From positions 1 through 56,638 of the forward strand of contig JAGASJ010000016.1 of assembly GCA_017621795.1 (NCBI GenBank): DNA of 56,638 nucleotides, in the 5' to 3' direction. Of the stretch, positions 46,061 through 55,169 are shown in pieces. The stretch's first letter is position 1, and every line of letters starts with the position of its first letter. The position numbers and the translations under genes were made by a program. The stretch comes from Oscillospiraceae bacterium (GTDB taxonomy: Bacteria; Bacillota; Clostridia; Oscillospirales; Oscillospiraceae). The notes beneath the pieces are model-generated. The model had not been told where the DNA came from, made no database searches, and worked only from the letters and a program-made list of their open reading frames with translations.

Positions 46061-47491
46061 ATTCTTCAGCACCTCTAACAAAAATTCCCAAGTACGCCCA
46101 GTGGACGCAATGTTCAGCTTTTCACGGCTTGTATGGATGTCCTGCATATCCGGGCCGATGGATACACAGTCCAAATCCGGCAGCTTCTCGGAAAGCAAGC
46201 CACATTCCAGACCTGCATGGATCGCTAATACCTGGGGATCCTTACTGTACATCTGACGGTATACCTGCACCATAGTGTCCCGCAGGCGGGATTCCTTTTT
46301 GTATTCCCAGGCGGGATATGCGCTATCGGTCACATAAGAGGCATTAAAGCGCTCGGCAATTTCCTGAAGGACTGCAAGCAGTTCCTCTTTCTCCCTGTTC
46401 ACAGAGCTGCGGACAGAGAAGGTCAAGCGCAGATCATCGTCAAGCGATGCAACGCCTAAATTCAGACTGGTCTGCACCAGCCCCTCTATATCTGCGCTCC
46501 AGGTTTGGACGCTGTTTGGCAGTGCGTTCATCAGGGCGATCATTTTGGCAGTCTCCTCTACAGAAACTGCATTGCCCCCCATTGCATCCACACTGTCACC
46601 ACGGATCACCGCATTCGGCTCTGCATAGGTGCTACGCACTTCCTGCTCCACCTGCGCCGCAATCTCATTGATCTGCTCCGGGTGCATTCCCAGTACCACC
46701 AGAGAAGCCTGGCAGGTATGAGGGATCACATTGTCCTTGGCACCGCCCTGCAGGGATGTGAGGCAGATGGGCATTTTTTCCTGTATGCGGGAAAGTAGCA
46801 GCCCCATCACCTTGTTGGCATTGGCACGGTTTTTATGAATCTCCGCACCGGAATGACCGCCCTGCAGACCTTCTACAGTCAGCTTCACACAAGGACCGTA
46901 CACTGCGCGACGGGCTACAGGCAGTGTGATTCTCGCCCGCGCTCCACCGGCACAGGAAACCGTGAAAATACCTTCGTCCTCTGAGTCTGCATTGATCAGC
47001 ATACGTCCCTTCAGCATGGACAGATCAATGCCTGCCGCGCCAAACATACCGGTCTCCTCATCCACTGTGATCACCGCTTCAATGGGCGGGTGCGGGATGG
47101 TTTTGTCGGACAAAAGTGCCATAATATACGCCACCGCTATGCCGTTGTCGCCGCCCAAGGTCGTGCCATTGGCAAAAATCCACTGCCCATCGTGGGTAAT
47201 ATCCAACCCGTCTGCTTCCATATTGATGGGACATTGTGCATCCTTCTCACACACCATATCCATGTGGCCCTGAATGATCACCGCCGGATGGTTCTCATAG
47301 CCGCAGGATGCTTCCCCAAATATAATCACATTGTTCAGTTCATCCTGAATATAGCGCAGGCCCTGCCCTTTAGCAAAGGCCACCAAAAAATCACTGATGG
47401 CTTTTGTATTACCCGAGCCGTGGGGAATTGCGCAAATCTTCTCAAAATATTCAAACACCCGCTCAGGCTTTAATCCGCTGAGTTTACTCAT
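46055..47491 (-). CDS. pepD: Aminoacyl-histidine dipeptidase (PepD, M20 family)
   Basis: Zinc dipeptidase for dipeptides including Xaa-His. The product has 478 residues. KICAIPHGSGNTKAISDFL near the N-terminus, the metal site HMDMVCEKD near 74-82, DGDNGIAVAY-like LGGDNGIAVAY near 112, the catalytic DEETGMFGA near 144, and GGHSGAEIHKNRANANKVM near 211 are the PepD signature. The first in-frame ATG abuts GGAGGG; the second, at 47491, has a 6-nt spacing and is preferred. Confidence 0.95.
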   Translation of the reverse strand: MSKLSGLKPERVFEYFEKICAIPHGSGNTKAISDFLVAFAKGQGLRYIQDELNNVIIFGEASCGYENHPAVIIQGHMDMVCEKDAQCPINMEADGLDITHDGQWIFANGTTLGGDNGIAVAYIMALLSDKTIPHPPIEAVITVDEETGMFGAAGIDLSMLKGRMLINADSEDEGIFTVSCAGGARARITLPVARRAVYGPCVKLTVEGLQGGHSGAEIHKNRANANKVMGLLLSRIQEKMPICLTSLQGGAKDNVIPHTCQASLVVLGMHPEQINEIAAQVEQEVRSTYAEPNAVIRGDSVDAMGGNAVSVEETAKMIALMNALPNSVQTWSADIEGLVQTSLNLGVASLDDDLRLTFSVRSSVNREKEELLAVLQEIAERFNASYVTDSAYPAWEYKKESRLRDTMVQVYRQMYSKDPQVLAIHAGLECGLLSEKLPDLDCVSIGPDMQDIHTSREKLNIASTGRTWEFLLEVLKNL

Positions 47492-47531
47492 ATTCATCCC
47501 TCCGCTTTAATCGTTTAAAACTAAAGAAAAA

Positions 47532-47557
47532 GAACCACAGAGGCTTCTCTGTGGTTC
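47532..47557 (-). terminator. secG terminator
   Basis: GAACCACAGAG / CTCTGTGGTTC stem, loop of 4 nt, followed on the minus strand by TTTTTCTTT. Confidence 0.88.
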
Positions 47558-47566
47558 GCTTTTTCA

Positions 47567-47794
47567 TTACACTAAGCACAGGCCTACGGTCACTGCAATC
47601 CAGACCAAAGCAACCCACTTGGTTGCGGAAGCCAGCTTCTTATCCAAAGAGCTGCCACCAGACTTGCTCATATAGGAATCATTGTTGCCGGTCAGCGCAC
47701 CGGACAGACCGGACTCCTTACCGGACTGAGCCAACACCACCACGATCAGCGCAATGCTGGTGATCACCTCTGCAATAATCAATGCCATTTTCAT
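47567..47794 (-). CDS. secG: Preprotein translocase subunit SecG
   Basis: Small non-essential partner of SecYE. The product has 75 residues with two membrane segments (about 3-22 and 53-72) joined by a Ser/Gly-rich loop; SGKESGLSGALTG near 23-35 is the typical SecG motif. The start at 47794 has GGGAGG 9 nt upstream; the frame extends nine codons further without a better site. Confidence 0.93.
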   Translation of the reverse strand: MKMALIIAEVITSIALIVVVLAQSGKESGLSGALTGNNDSYMSKSGGSSLDKKLASATKWVALVWIAVTVGLCLV

Positions 47795-47952
47795 TTGTCG
47801 TAACCTCCCTCCGTACTCCACTTTTTAACCGCGTCATACGGATCTATATCATTTATATCCCCTTTGGGGCATTCACAAGCCAGTGTATTGTACCACAGGC
47901 GTTTTAAAATTTCAAGGGTTTTCTTCGGAAATTTTACATTTTCTGCTTTTTA

Positions 47953-49080
47953 TTATTTCGTGACCCAGTTTCCTGTAGCAGCGCAGGTCAAATACGCGTT
48001 GATGAATGGATCCAGCGCGCCGTCCATTACACCGTTTACATTGGAGGTCTCACAGCCGGTACGGGTATCCTTGACCAGTGTATAGGGCATAAAGACGTAG
48101 TTGCGGATTTGGCTGCCCCACTCGATCTTCTTCTGCACACCCTTAATATCGGAAATCTTATCCAGGTGCTCCCGTTCCTTGATCTCCACCAGCTTACTGC
48201 GCAGCATACGCAGACAGGTTTCTTTGTTTTGGAACTGACTGCGCTCGGTCTGACAAGCAACAACAATACCAGTGGCCTTGTGGATCAAACGCACAGCTGA
48301 GCTGGTCTTGTTGATGTGCTGACCGCCTGCGCCGGAGGAACGGAATACCTGCATTTCGTAATCTTCCGCCTTGATCTCTACGTCCTGGCTGTCGTCCTGA
48401 ATGTCGGGAATGACCTCAATCGCCGCAAAGGATGTTTGACGGCGGGCATTGGCGTCAAAGGGAGATACGCGCACCAGGCGGTGCACGCCGTTTTCACCCT
48501 TCAGGAAGCCATAGGCATTTTCGCCCTCGATCATAATGTCCGCACTCTTCAGGCCGGCTTCTTCACCCTCCTGATAGTCCATAATTTTGTAGGTATAGCC
48601 GTGCGCCTCTGCCCAGCGGGTATACATCCGGTAAAGCATTTGGCACCAGTCCTGAGCCTCTGTGCCGCCGGCACCTGCCTGAAAGCTCATCAGCGCATTA
48701 TTGCTGTCGTAATGGCCGGTAAGCAGGGTCTGCAGACGGCAACGCTCCATATCCCCTGCCAGCGCCGCGTATCCTTCCTTCAGCTCCTCCAGCATAGAAT
48801 CGTCGTCTTCCTCCGCAGACATCTCACAGATGGTCATCAGGTCCTCCCAGGAGGATTGCATACGGGCATAGTTTTCCAGCTTGTTTTCGGTGTTTTTCGT
48901 CTTGATGACGATCTGCTGACTCTTTTCCGGATTATCCCAAAAACCGGGAGCTTCCTGCATGGCGTGCAGACGCTCCAGCTCGTTTTTCAGCCCTTCGATG
49001 TTCAGCGAATCTGCCAGACCGTCCAACGTGGGCTTGGCATCATTCAGCTTCTGCTTATATACATCAAACTCAATATTCAT
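47953..49080 (-). CDS. prfB: Peptide chain release factor 2, no programmed frameshift
   Basis: RF2 ends translation at UGA and UAA. The product has 375 residues, full length. The stop-codon-recognising SPF lies in VRVSPFDANARR near 206 and the peptidyl-tRNA hydrolysing GGQ in SGAGGQHINK near 245. Most bacterial prfB genes have an in-frame UGA after a CUU codon near codon 25; here that place reads LADSLNIEGL without a stop, so the gene is one continuous frame. It has its own promoter. Confidence 0.97.
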   Translation of the reverse strand: MNIEFDVYKQKLNDAKPTLDGLADSLNIEGLKNELERLHAMQEAPGFWDNPEKSQQIVIKTKNTENKLENYARMQSSWEDLMTICEMSAEEDDDSMLEELKEGYAALAGDMERCRLQTLLTGHYDSNNALMSFQAGAGGTEAQDWCQMLYRMYTRWAEAHGYTYKIMDYQEGEEAGLKSADIMIEGENAYGFLKGENGVHRLVRVSPFDANARRQTSFAAIEVIPDIQDDSQDVEIKAEDYEMQVFRSSGAGGQHINKTSSAVRLIHKATGIVVACQTERSQFQNKETCLRMLRSKLVEIKEREHLDKISDIKGVQKKIEWGSQIRNYVFMPYTLVKDTRTGCETSNVNGVMDGALDPFINAYLTCAATGNWVTK

Positions 49081-49115
49081 AGGGTTTGCCTCATTTTCTC
49101 AAAATTATCGGATAT

Positions 49116-49144
49116 ATTATACCCGAACCACCCCATTCTGTAAA
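49116..49144 (-). promoter_or_regulatory. Probable prfB promoter
   Basis: Minus strand: -35 TTTACA (49139-49144), 17-bp spacer, perfect -10 TATAAT (49116-49121). Confidence 0.75.
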
Positions 49145-49193
49145 GAAAAATTTTACAAATTCCAACGTTTTCACCGCGGCAGTTCTTTTTCGG

Positions 49194-49222
49194 TTGACAG
49201 AAAGCCTAAATTTCGGTACAAT
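49194..49222 (+). promoter_or_regulatory. tRNA-Arg promoter
   Basis: Perfect TTGACA (49194-49199), 17-bp spacer, TACAAT (49217-49222), 50 bases before the tRNA. Confidence 0.82.
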
Positions 49223-49271
49223 ATTGCCGCACCTATGTTAAGTAATCACCATTGCGCAGTCTCCTGAATAT

Positions 49272-49348
49272 GCCCTGATAGCTCAGTTGTATAGAGCGGC
49301 CGCCTCCTAAGCGGCAGGTCGGAGGTTAGAGTCCTCTTCAGGGTGCCA
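49272..49348 (+). tRNA. tRNA-Arg (anticodon CCT), CCA encoded
   Basis: 77 nt including CCA. Acceptor GCCCTGA pairs with TCAGGGT (one G-U pair), the anticodon arm CCGCC/GCGG encloses TCCTAA, and the T-arm is GGAGGTTAGAGTCCTCT. It reads AGG codons. Confidence 0.95.
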
Positions 49349-49350
49349 AA

Positions 49351-49378
49351 AACCGCAAGCGAAAGCTTGCGGTTTTTC
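49351..49378. terminator. Terminator of tRNA-Arg and of the convergent operon
   Basis: AACCGCAAGC / GCTTGCGGTT with loop GAAA, then TTTT; immediately after the tRNA and four bases from the stop of the 49383 gene. Confidence 0.9.
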
Positions 49379-49382
49379 TGCA

Positions 49383-49778
49383 TTACTTGATCAGCTCGTC
49401 TGTAAGACGCAGGATTTCGGGCGCAATTTTCTCCCTTTCATTTTTAAGGGTACGATTGTAGAGGGGATAAGCCAGGCAAACCAGTATCATACCGATCATC
49501 CCGGTCACGACGCCGATCACCATGGAAAGGACTGTGCCAAGCGCCGCCCCGATATCCGTCAGGATCAGGCTCATACCCAGGCCCAAGATAAGCGCACCAA
49601 TGATGCCCACCACAAGAGATACCGTGGTTGCTTTTGAATCCACATTCGCATCCAAACGGCGAAGCTGTGCCATCTTGTCCTCAATTTCTTCGGAAGCAAC
49701 ATATTTTTTGCGAATGGCCTTTATTTCCTCCTGCTCTTCGGCAGAATATGTGTAACGAAAGCTCTCTTTATTTTCCAT
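49383..49778 (-). CDS. Small two-segment membrane protein of the two-component operon
   Basis: The product has 131 residues: an acidic N-terminal helix (YSAEEQEEIKAIRKKYV), two membrane segments (about 53-76 and 82-104), then YPLYNRTLKNEREKIAPEIL and RLTDELIK. Similar proteins are frequent in Clostridia near ABC/two-component loci and, as far as I recall, are often carried in databases as dihydropteridine reductase without any such domain; no reductase motif is visible. The start at 49778 has AGAGG 7 nt upstream, 44 bases after the kinase stop. Role unknown. Confidence 0.8.
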   Translation of the reverse strand: MENKESFRYTYSAEEQEEIKAIRKKYVASEEIEDKMAQLRRLDANVDSKATTVSLVVGIIGALILGLGMSLILTDIGAALGTVLSMVIGVVTGMIGMILVCLAYPLYNRTLKNEREKIAPEILRLTDELIK

Positions 49779-49822
49779 TTTAAACCTCTTATGTTTTTTC
49801 ATTGTTATTATTTCAGAGAACA

Positions 49823-50890
49823 TCAGCTCCTCCGAATTTTTACAGTAAATGTGGTGCCCACGCCGACCGTACTCTCCACCCCGATTTCGCCCTGCATAAT
49901 GTCAATTACTCTTTTGACAAGTGCAAGTCCCAAGCCATTGCCCTGAACGGAATGGGAGGTGTCGCCCTGATAGAATTTTTCAAAGATGTGGGCCCCCACC
50001 TCCGGTGTCATACCGCATCCGGTATCAGACACTTTTACAATGGCATGATGGTCTGTTGCGGTGAGCAAAACCTTTACCGTACCACCTGACGGTGTGAACT
50101 TAAATGCGTTAGAGAACAGGTTGTTCCAAACGTGGCCAAGCAGTTCGGCATCAGCCTTTACTTTAACATCCTCGGCAATATCCGTTTCAATTTCAATATT
50201 CGCTTTTTCCCACACGCTTTCGTATTGCAAAAGGCATTCACAAAGCTGCTCCCCCAGGTCAAATTCCGAAGCCTGCGGATAGATCTGTTGATTCTCCAAA
50301 CGATTGAGTTTTAAAATATTTGTCATCATATCAGCCATACGGCGAGAACCGTCGGTAACGCCTTTGGCATACTCGATTCGCTTTTCTTCACTTAAATCGG
50401 GTGCCTGCAGAAGTGTTCCGTAATTCTGCATTACGGCAAGGGGGGTTTTCATTTCGTGGGATACGTTGGCGATAAAATCAGCACGTAATGTTTCCACGCC
50501 GGATAATTCCTCTGCCATTTTGTTGATTGCCATGGCGATCTGATGGAAGCCCTCCACACCGGAGCCTTGCATCGGAGGTATGCGAACAGAGAAATCGCCG
50601 GACATAATCTTCTCGGTCGCTGCTGTAATGATTTTAGTGGGACGCTCCACCATAATTTTGCGGCGAATATAATCTGCGAATTTAAAAAGAAATGTGATCA
50701 AAATGACGTTCCAAAAGGTGATCTTTGCTGCAGCGGCAATGTTATCGGATGTAAATGTAATGTCCATCGTATCCGCCAATATGGTCATAAACAGCATCAT
50801 ACAGCAGGACACGATGAAGCCCACCGTCAGGAAAAACAACAAAAAACTGCTAACAGCCGCCAATACGCCTTTTATCGTAGGTTTTTTCAT
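49823..50890 (-). CDS. Sensor histidine kinase
   Basis: The product has 355 residues. Two membrane segments (about 10-40 and 57-72) with a short outer loop are followed by a HAMP-like linker (75-130). The H box is IANVSHEMKTPLAVMQNYG near 141, the N box NNLFSNAFKF near 260, G1 DTGCGM near 292, and G2 GNGLGLALVKRV near 322. The short outer loop recalls kinases that sense membrane events through a partner transporter. The start overlaps the response regulator stop as ATGA. Confidence 0.93.
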   Translation of the reverse strand: MKKPTIKGVLAAVSSFLLFFLTVGFIVSCCMMLFMTILADTMDITFTSDNIAAAAKITFWNVILITFLFKFADYIRRKIMVERPTKIITAATEKIMSGDFSVRIPPMQGSGVEGFHQIAMAINKMAEELSGVETLRADFIANVSHEMKTPLAVMQNYGTLLQAPDLSEEKRIEYAKGVTDGSRRMADMMTNILKLNRLENQQIYPQASEFDLGEQLCECLLQYESVWEKANIEIETDIAEDVKVKADAELLGHVWNNLFSNAFKFTPSGGTVKVLLTATDHHAIVKVSDTGCGMTPEVGAHIFEKFYQGDTSHSVQGNGLGLALVKRVIDIMQGEIGVESTVGVGTTFTVKIRRS

Positions 50891-51558
50891 TTGATCACCG
50901 CCTTGTAGCCCAGTCCGTGAACGGTCTTGATCTCAAAATCGGCACAGTCGGATAGCTTTGACCGCAGCTTTGTCATATACACATCCACGGCTCGCGGTGC
51001 GGTTTCCGTATCCGCATCCCAAAACTCATCCATCAGCTGTGTCCGTGTAAAGGTCTTTTTGGGATAACTGAGCAACTTATAAAGAATACTGAACTCCCGG
51101 TTGGTAAGGGAGATCTCTTCATCCCCCAAATATGCGGTATGCTCGTCAGCATCCATTATAAACTTTCCGATCTCCAGCTTTCTGCTGGATGCGATCTTGG
51201 CACGGCGCAGAAGCGCACCGATGCGTAAAAACAGCTCGTCCAGGTCGATGGGCTTTACCATATAATCGTCTACGCCGATCCGAAAGCCTCTTTGCTTGGA
51301 GGCAATATCATCCCGGGCAGTCATGAACAAAATAGGAATTTCCTCGTTCAGCTGCCTGACATTCCGTGCAAATTCAAAGCCGTCCACACCGGGCATCATA
51401 ATATCGGACACGATCAGGTCAAATATATTTTCATACATCGCATCGTACCCGTCATTTGCATTAAGACAGCCTGTGGCCTCATATCCGCTGCTGTTCAAAA
51501 ATGAGCAGACCGTTTTGTTCAGCTCCTGATCATCTTCCACCACCAAGATCTTAAACAT
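50887..51558 (-). CDS. OmpR/PhoB-family response regulator
   Basis: The product has 223 residues: a receiver domain with the phosphoacceptor Asp in DLIVSDIMMPGVDG near 50, the KP motif in DDYMVKPIDL, and a winged-helix DNA-binding domain (EISLTNREFSILYKLLSYP, then VDVYMTKLRSKL). The start at 51558 has GGAGG 7 nt upstream; the frame begins six codons earlier at an ATG that precedes that site. Coupled to the kinase by a 4-base overlap. Targets probably include the ABC genes just upstream. Confidence 0.94.
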   Translation of the reverse strand: MFKILVVEDDQELNKTVCSFLNSSGYEATGCLNANDGYDAMYENIFDLIVSDIMMPGVDGFEFARNVRQLNEEIPILFMTARDDIASKQRGFRIGVDDYMVKPIDLDELFLRIGALLRRAKIASSRKLEIGKFIMDADEHTAYLGDEEISLTNREFSILYKLLSYPKKTFTRTQLMDEFWDADTETAPRAVDVYMTKLRSKLSDCADFEIKTVHGLGYKAVIK

Positions 51559-51587
51559 CGCCGCACCTCCGCACATTACTATAATCT

Positions 51588-51615
51588 ATTATACAGTATA
51601 ACATCCAAATGTTAA
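51588..51615 (-). promoter_or_regulatory. Probable promoter of the two-component operon
   Basis: Minus strand: -35 TTAACA (51610-51615), 16-bp spacer, perfect -10 TATAAT (51588-51593). No terminator is evident after the ABC genes, so read-through is also likely. Confidence 0.6.
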
Positions 51616-51693
51616 AGTATTGTTTATATTTGCGCTTGTTTTAAAAATATTCGCCTGCTTTAGAGCGCGCAAACGGAAGTACTGCGCTGTATT

Positions 51694-52464
51694 TTACACC
51701 AGACTTGTCTTCTTAAGAATTGTTTTACTGGCAGCGCCCAGTCCAAATGCAAACATTGCGCCGCCGGCAACGCAAAGCATCACGTGCATCAAGGTCGAAT
51801 GAAGCGGTGTGATCATCGATACCATCATAAACAGCAGCATACCGCCGCCGAGAGAGCCGCAGATCGCAAGCCACGCCTTCTGCTTTGCCGCAACACTTAC
51901 AAGTACGAAAATTGCCACAAAGACGAACATCAGGAAGATCTTTGCAAGCATACACATTGCAATATTTCCTGCGGTCAGTCCGTGAAGGTCGAAGGAGAGT
52001 CCGGAAATCGCACCGCCGAGCATCGAGCCAATAAAATACGCAATGAGCATAAAGCTTCCGCAGATAAAGCCGGCAACAGTTTTGGAAATTACATAATCCC
52101 CTCTTTTTACGCGGACGGTAAATAGGTTTTTGGCGTATCCGCTTCTGAAGTCGTCGGATATAAACAGGCAGATAAAAACAGCCACCAACATAAACATCAT
52201 ATTGATGTTGCACATCGCCATCACATCCATACCGCCCATAGGAGCAGCATCCGCGGTCGGCAACGTTCCGATGGACTGCCACGCATTTTCAGGGCCCTGC
52301 ATCACGGTCTCCACGCCGGTTTTCTGATCAACGGAAACTGTGCCGTCCATCATCGTCAGCATCACAGTCATCAGGATGGGAATTAAAAGGGCACAGGCAA
52401 TCAAAATATAGAAAAGCTTGGATTTAAACATTCTTCGGAAGTCTACCCTTAGCATACTTTTCAT
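51694..52464 (-). CDS. ABC-2-type permease (second pair)
   Basis: The product has 256 residues with six predicted membrane segments; after the first comes a long outer loop (about 38-85), then the rest. The N-terminus SMLRVDFRRMFKSKLFYILI matches the ABC-2/BcrB-like pattern. It is paralogous to the 53382-54218 permease (same length class, same LRVDFxRLF-like start and the DDFRSGYAKNLFT motif). GGGAGG precedes the ATG. Partner of the ATPase ending two bases before. Confidence 0.86.
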   Translation of the reverse strand: MKSMLRVDFRRMFKSKLFYILIACALLIPILMTVMLTMMDGTVSVDQKTGVETVMQGPENAWQSIGTLPTADAAPMGGMDVMAMCNINMMFMLVAVFICLFISDDFRSGYAKNLFTVRVKRGDYVISKTVAGFICGSFMLIAYFIGSMLGGAISGLSFDLHGLTAGNIAMCMLAKIFLMFVFVAIFVLVSVAAKQKAWLAICGSLGGGMLLFMMVSMITPLHSTLMHVMLCVAGGAMFAFGLGAASKTILKKTSLV

Positions 52465-52466
52465 TT

Positions 52467-53366
52467 TTATTTACCTCCCTTCATCAAATCCATATAATAC
52501 TCTTCAAGGCCGATCTTGTCGGTCAAAATTTCCGTTACGGTGATGCCGTTTTCGTACAGGCAAGTGACCACATCCTCAGGCTCTATACGGTCGTATACCC
52601 GGATATATCCCCCTTCATCCTCTTCCACACGGGCATATTTACCTCCCAGTAGGGTCTTCGCTTTGTTCATATCACCGGCCTGCAAGGCAATATAGGTACG
52701 GCAGTCTGCATCCAATTCATCGGCGGTCATTTCGCAGATCATTTTGCCGTGGCGAATGATGCCGTAGTGGGTGGCGACCTTTTGAAGCTCCCCAAGCAAA
52801 TGTGAAGAAACAAGAATACTGCGCTTTCCGTCGCGAATAATGTCGGTAAATACCTCCCGCATAATCCGCATACCGTCCGCATCCAAGCCGTTAAGCGGCT
52901 CATCCAGCACCAAAAGCATTGGGTCTCCCAATAGTGCCATTGCAATACCCACTCTCTGCTTCATACCCAAAGAGCAGTTTTTATACTTATTGCCGGCAGC
53001 GCCTTCCATACGGACGGTTTTTAGAACTTTGATCACTTCCTGTTCCGCATTGGCAACAGAAAGATTTGCCGCCTGCAGCATCATATTCTCCCAAACGGTC
53101 AGCCCGGGAAAGCAACCGGGGGCTTCGATCAGTACGCCTATTTTGGCTCTGACCGTCTCATCGGTGTAATCCTTGCCGTACAGCTTGATAGATCCGCCGC
53201 TTGTGGGAATCAGTCCGCAGATCATTTTTTCGGTGGTGGATTTGCCTGACCCGTTTTCTCCGATAAAACCGTAGATTGCTCCCATCGGCACGGTCATATT
53301 CAGCCTGCGCACCGCCTGCTTGGGGCCGAAATTTTTAGAGAGGTTTTTAATTTCTATTGCGTTCAT
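52467..53366 (-). CDS. ABC transporter ATPase (second pair)
   Basis: The product has 299 residues. Walker A is GENGSGKSTTEK near 36-47, the signature SLGMKQRVGIA near 131, Walker B LLVLDEPLNGLD near 149, and an H-loop SSHLLGEL follows. It is of the BcrA/NatA-like exporter subfamily with a C-terminal extension ending KIGLEEYYMDLMKGGK. Very similar to the 54220-55122 ATPase (same first nine residues MNAIEIKNL), indicating a tandem duplication. Confidence 0.95.
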   Translation of the reverse strand: MNAIEIKNLSKNFGPKQAVRRLNMTVPMGAIYGFIGENGSGKSTTEKMICGLIPTSGGSIKLYGKDYTDETVRAKIGVLIEAPGCFPGLTVWENMMLQAANLSVANAEQEVIKVLKTVRMEGAAGNKYKNCSLGMKQRVGIAMALLGDPMLLVLDEPLNGLDADGMRIMREVFTDIIRDGKRSILVSSHLLGELQKVATHYGIIRHGKMICEMTADELDADCRTYIALQAGDMNKAKTLLGGKYARVEEDEGGYIRVYDRIEPEDVVTCLYENGITVTEILTDKIGLEEYYMDLMKGGK

Positions 53367-53381
53367 TATTTCGACCTCCTT

Positions 53382-54218
53382 TTAATAAACGTCACTTTTT
53401 GAGAGAATCCGACTGCCCAGCAGATTATAGAACACTGCCCAGAAGGCCGAAACCGCAATACAAATGCCCAGTGCGCCGATTCCGCTTGAAAGGTTGGCGT
53501 TTACCGATGCGCCGTATAGGAAAATGTTCAGAAATGCTGTGGGAAGCTGAAGATTTTCAACAATTGCCGCGGCGCCGATAATCAGTATGCCTGTTCCAAA
53601 GAAGAAGGACGATGCTACAGAAATGCCAAAGTATCTTCTGAAGATCACGTTTAAGAAGGTGTAAAGGCTTGCCCAGCCGAGACTCATCACCATCTTACCG
53701 AGAATAGCGACAAACAGAGCGCCTACATTTACTTTTGTTTCATAGCCCACAAGCAAACCGCCCAGTGTGCCGCCAATGAGGTACGTAATGCACATTGAGG
53801 CCATTGCAAAAGCGCATACAATGCTCTTGGAGATCATATAATCCTGCTTCTTCGGGTGGGTGGTGAAAAGCTGTTTTACATAACCGGATCTATAGTCGTG
53901 ACCAATAAAAACAGAGACCATAATACCGCCGAAAATGAAGACCATATTCATATTGGCGTAATCCGCTATCCCCTCAATGACGTAAAGCGACTTTCTCGCC
54001 GCAATGATCTGCCATACATTGGTATAGAGCGGCTCCATCGTGTTGCCGTTTTGATCGGGCATCATCGTCATTGCCGACACCATTGCAGGAATGATGGCCG
54101 CGATGGCAAGAAAAATATAAAACATCGGGGTATGGAACAGGCGGTAAAAATCCACGCCCAGCATCCCTTTGATTCTTCTGCCAAAGCTGGGAGATTCAAA
54201 TTTTAATGCTCTTTCCAT
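53382..54218 (-). CDS. ABC-2-type permease (first pair)
   Basis: The product has 278 residues with six predicted membrane segments. LGVDFYRLFHTPMFYIFLAI starts the first; GHDYRSGYVKQLFTTHPKKQ parallels DDFRSGYAKNLFT in the second permease. It starts one base after the stop of its ATPase, with GGAGGG 8 nt upstream. With that ATPase it forms an exporter of the bacitracin/lantibiotic-immunity type by organisation; the substrate is not known. Confidence 0.86.
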   Translation of the reverse strand: MERALKFESPSFGRRIKGMLGVDFYRLFHTPMFYIFLAIAAIIPAMVSAMTMMPDQNGNTMEPLYTNVWQIIAARKSLYVIEGIADYANMNMVFIFGGIMVSVFIGHDYRSGYVKQLFTTHPKKQDYMISKSIVCAFAMASMCITYLIGGTLGGLLVGYETKVNVGALFVAILGKMVMSLGWASLYTFLNVIFRRYFGISVASSFFFGTGILIIGAAAIVENLQLPTAFLNIFLYGASVNANLSSGIGALGICIAVSAFWAVFYNLLGSRILSKSDVY

Positions 54219-54219
54219 C

Positions 54220-55122
54220 TTACACGCCCTCCTTTTGAGACATCAGCTCGACATAGTATTCAGCCAGTCCAATCTTGTTTTTCCGGAGTTCACTGACAAT
54301 GTGACCGTTTTTCATTAACGTATCCACGACCTCGGCTGTGTCGTTTACATCATAGACACGGATATATTCACCGTCACGGCGAACATCTGCATACTTTTTG
54401 GCAAGCACCGCCTGAGCATTCGCCATATCCCTGGTTTTCAGCGAGACGAAGACCTGGGCTCTTGCATCCATCTCCTCGGCGGATATTTCCATAATCATCT
54501 TGCCCTGCCGGATAATACCGTAATGGGTAGCAATCTTTTCAAGCTCGCCGAGAATATGGGAGGAAATGAGAACAGTACAGCCGTACTTCTGCGTAATATC
54601 CAGCAGAATTTCACGCATAATGCGCATACCATCGGTATCAAGTCCATTGATGGGCTCGTCCAAAATCAGCAGTGCCGGATCACCCAAAAGTGCCATTGCG
54701 ATGCCAATTCTCTGCTTCATACCCAGAGAACAGCGCTTAAACTTCAGGTTTGCATTGTCCTCCATTCGGACAATTTTAAGAACACGGTGAATTTCCGTAT
54801 CCGGGTCAGAAAGTCCCAAATTGATGCACTGCATCATCAGGTTCTGATAAACGCTTGAGCCGGGGAAACAGCCGGCATTTTCAATGAGTGCGCCCACTCT
54901 TACACGCACGCCTGGATCGGTATAATCCTTACCAAACAACCTGATATTGCCGGAATCCGGCACCAGGTGCCCGCAAATAAGCTTCATTGTTGTGGATTTG
55001 CCTGAGCCGTTTTCGCCGATGAAGCCATAAATGGCGCCCACAGGCACGGTCATATTCAGGTGATCCACCGCATACATCGCACGAAAGCTTTTAGAAAGGT
55101 TTTTGATTTCTATGGCATTCAT
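54220..55122 (-). CDS. ABC transporter ATPase (first pair)
   Basis: The product has 300 residues. Walker A is GENGSGKSTTMK near 36-47, the signature SLGMKQRIGIA near 131, Walker B LLILDEPINGLD near 149, and SSHILGEL near 182. It is the first gene of the permease/ATPase series, with AAAGGAG 7 nt before the ATG. Paralogue of the 52467-53366 ATPase. Confidence 0.95.
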   Translation of the reverse strand: MNAIEIKNLSKSFRAMYAVDHLNMTVPVGAIYGFIGENGSGKSTTMKLICGHLVPDSGNIRLFGKDYTDPGVRVRVGALIENAGCFPGSSVYQNLMMQCINLGLSDPDTEIHRVLKIVRMEDNANLKFKRCSLGMKQRIGIAMALLGDPALLILDEPINGLDTDGMRIMREILLDITQKYGCTVLISSHILGELEKIATHYGIIRQGKMIMEISAEEMDARAQVFVSLKTRDMANAQAVLAKKYADVRRDGEYIRVYDVNDTAEVVDTLMKNGHIVSELRKNKIGLAEYYVELMSQKEGV

Positions 55123-55169
55123 TTTACTTTCTCCTTTGCCTCATTTCATACTTTCCCCATAGGATGGCT

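Noticed and set aside
49383..49778. Dihydropteridine reductase as the product name
   Set aside because: The 131-residue protein is a two-segment membrane protein without any nucleotide-binding or reductase motif.
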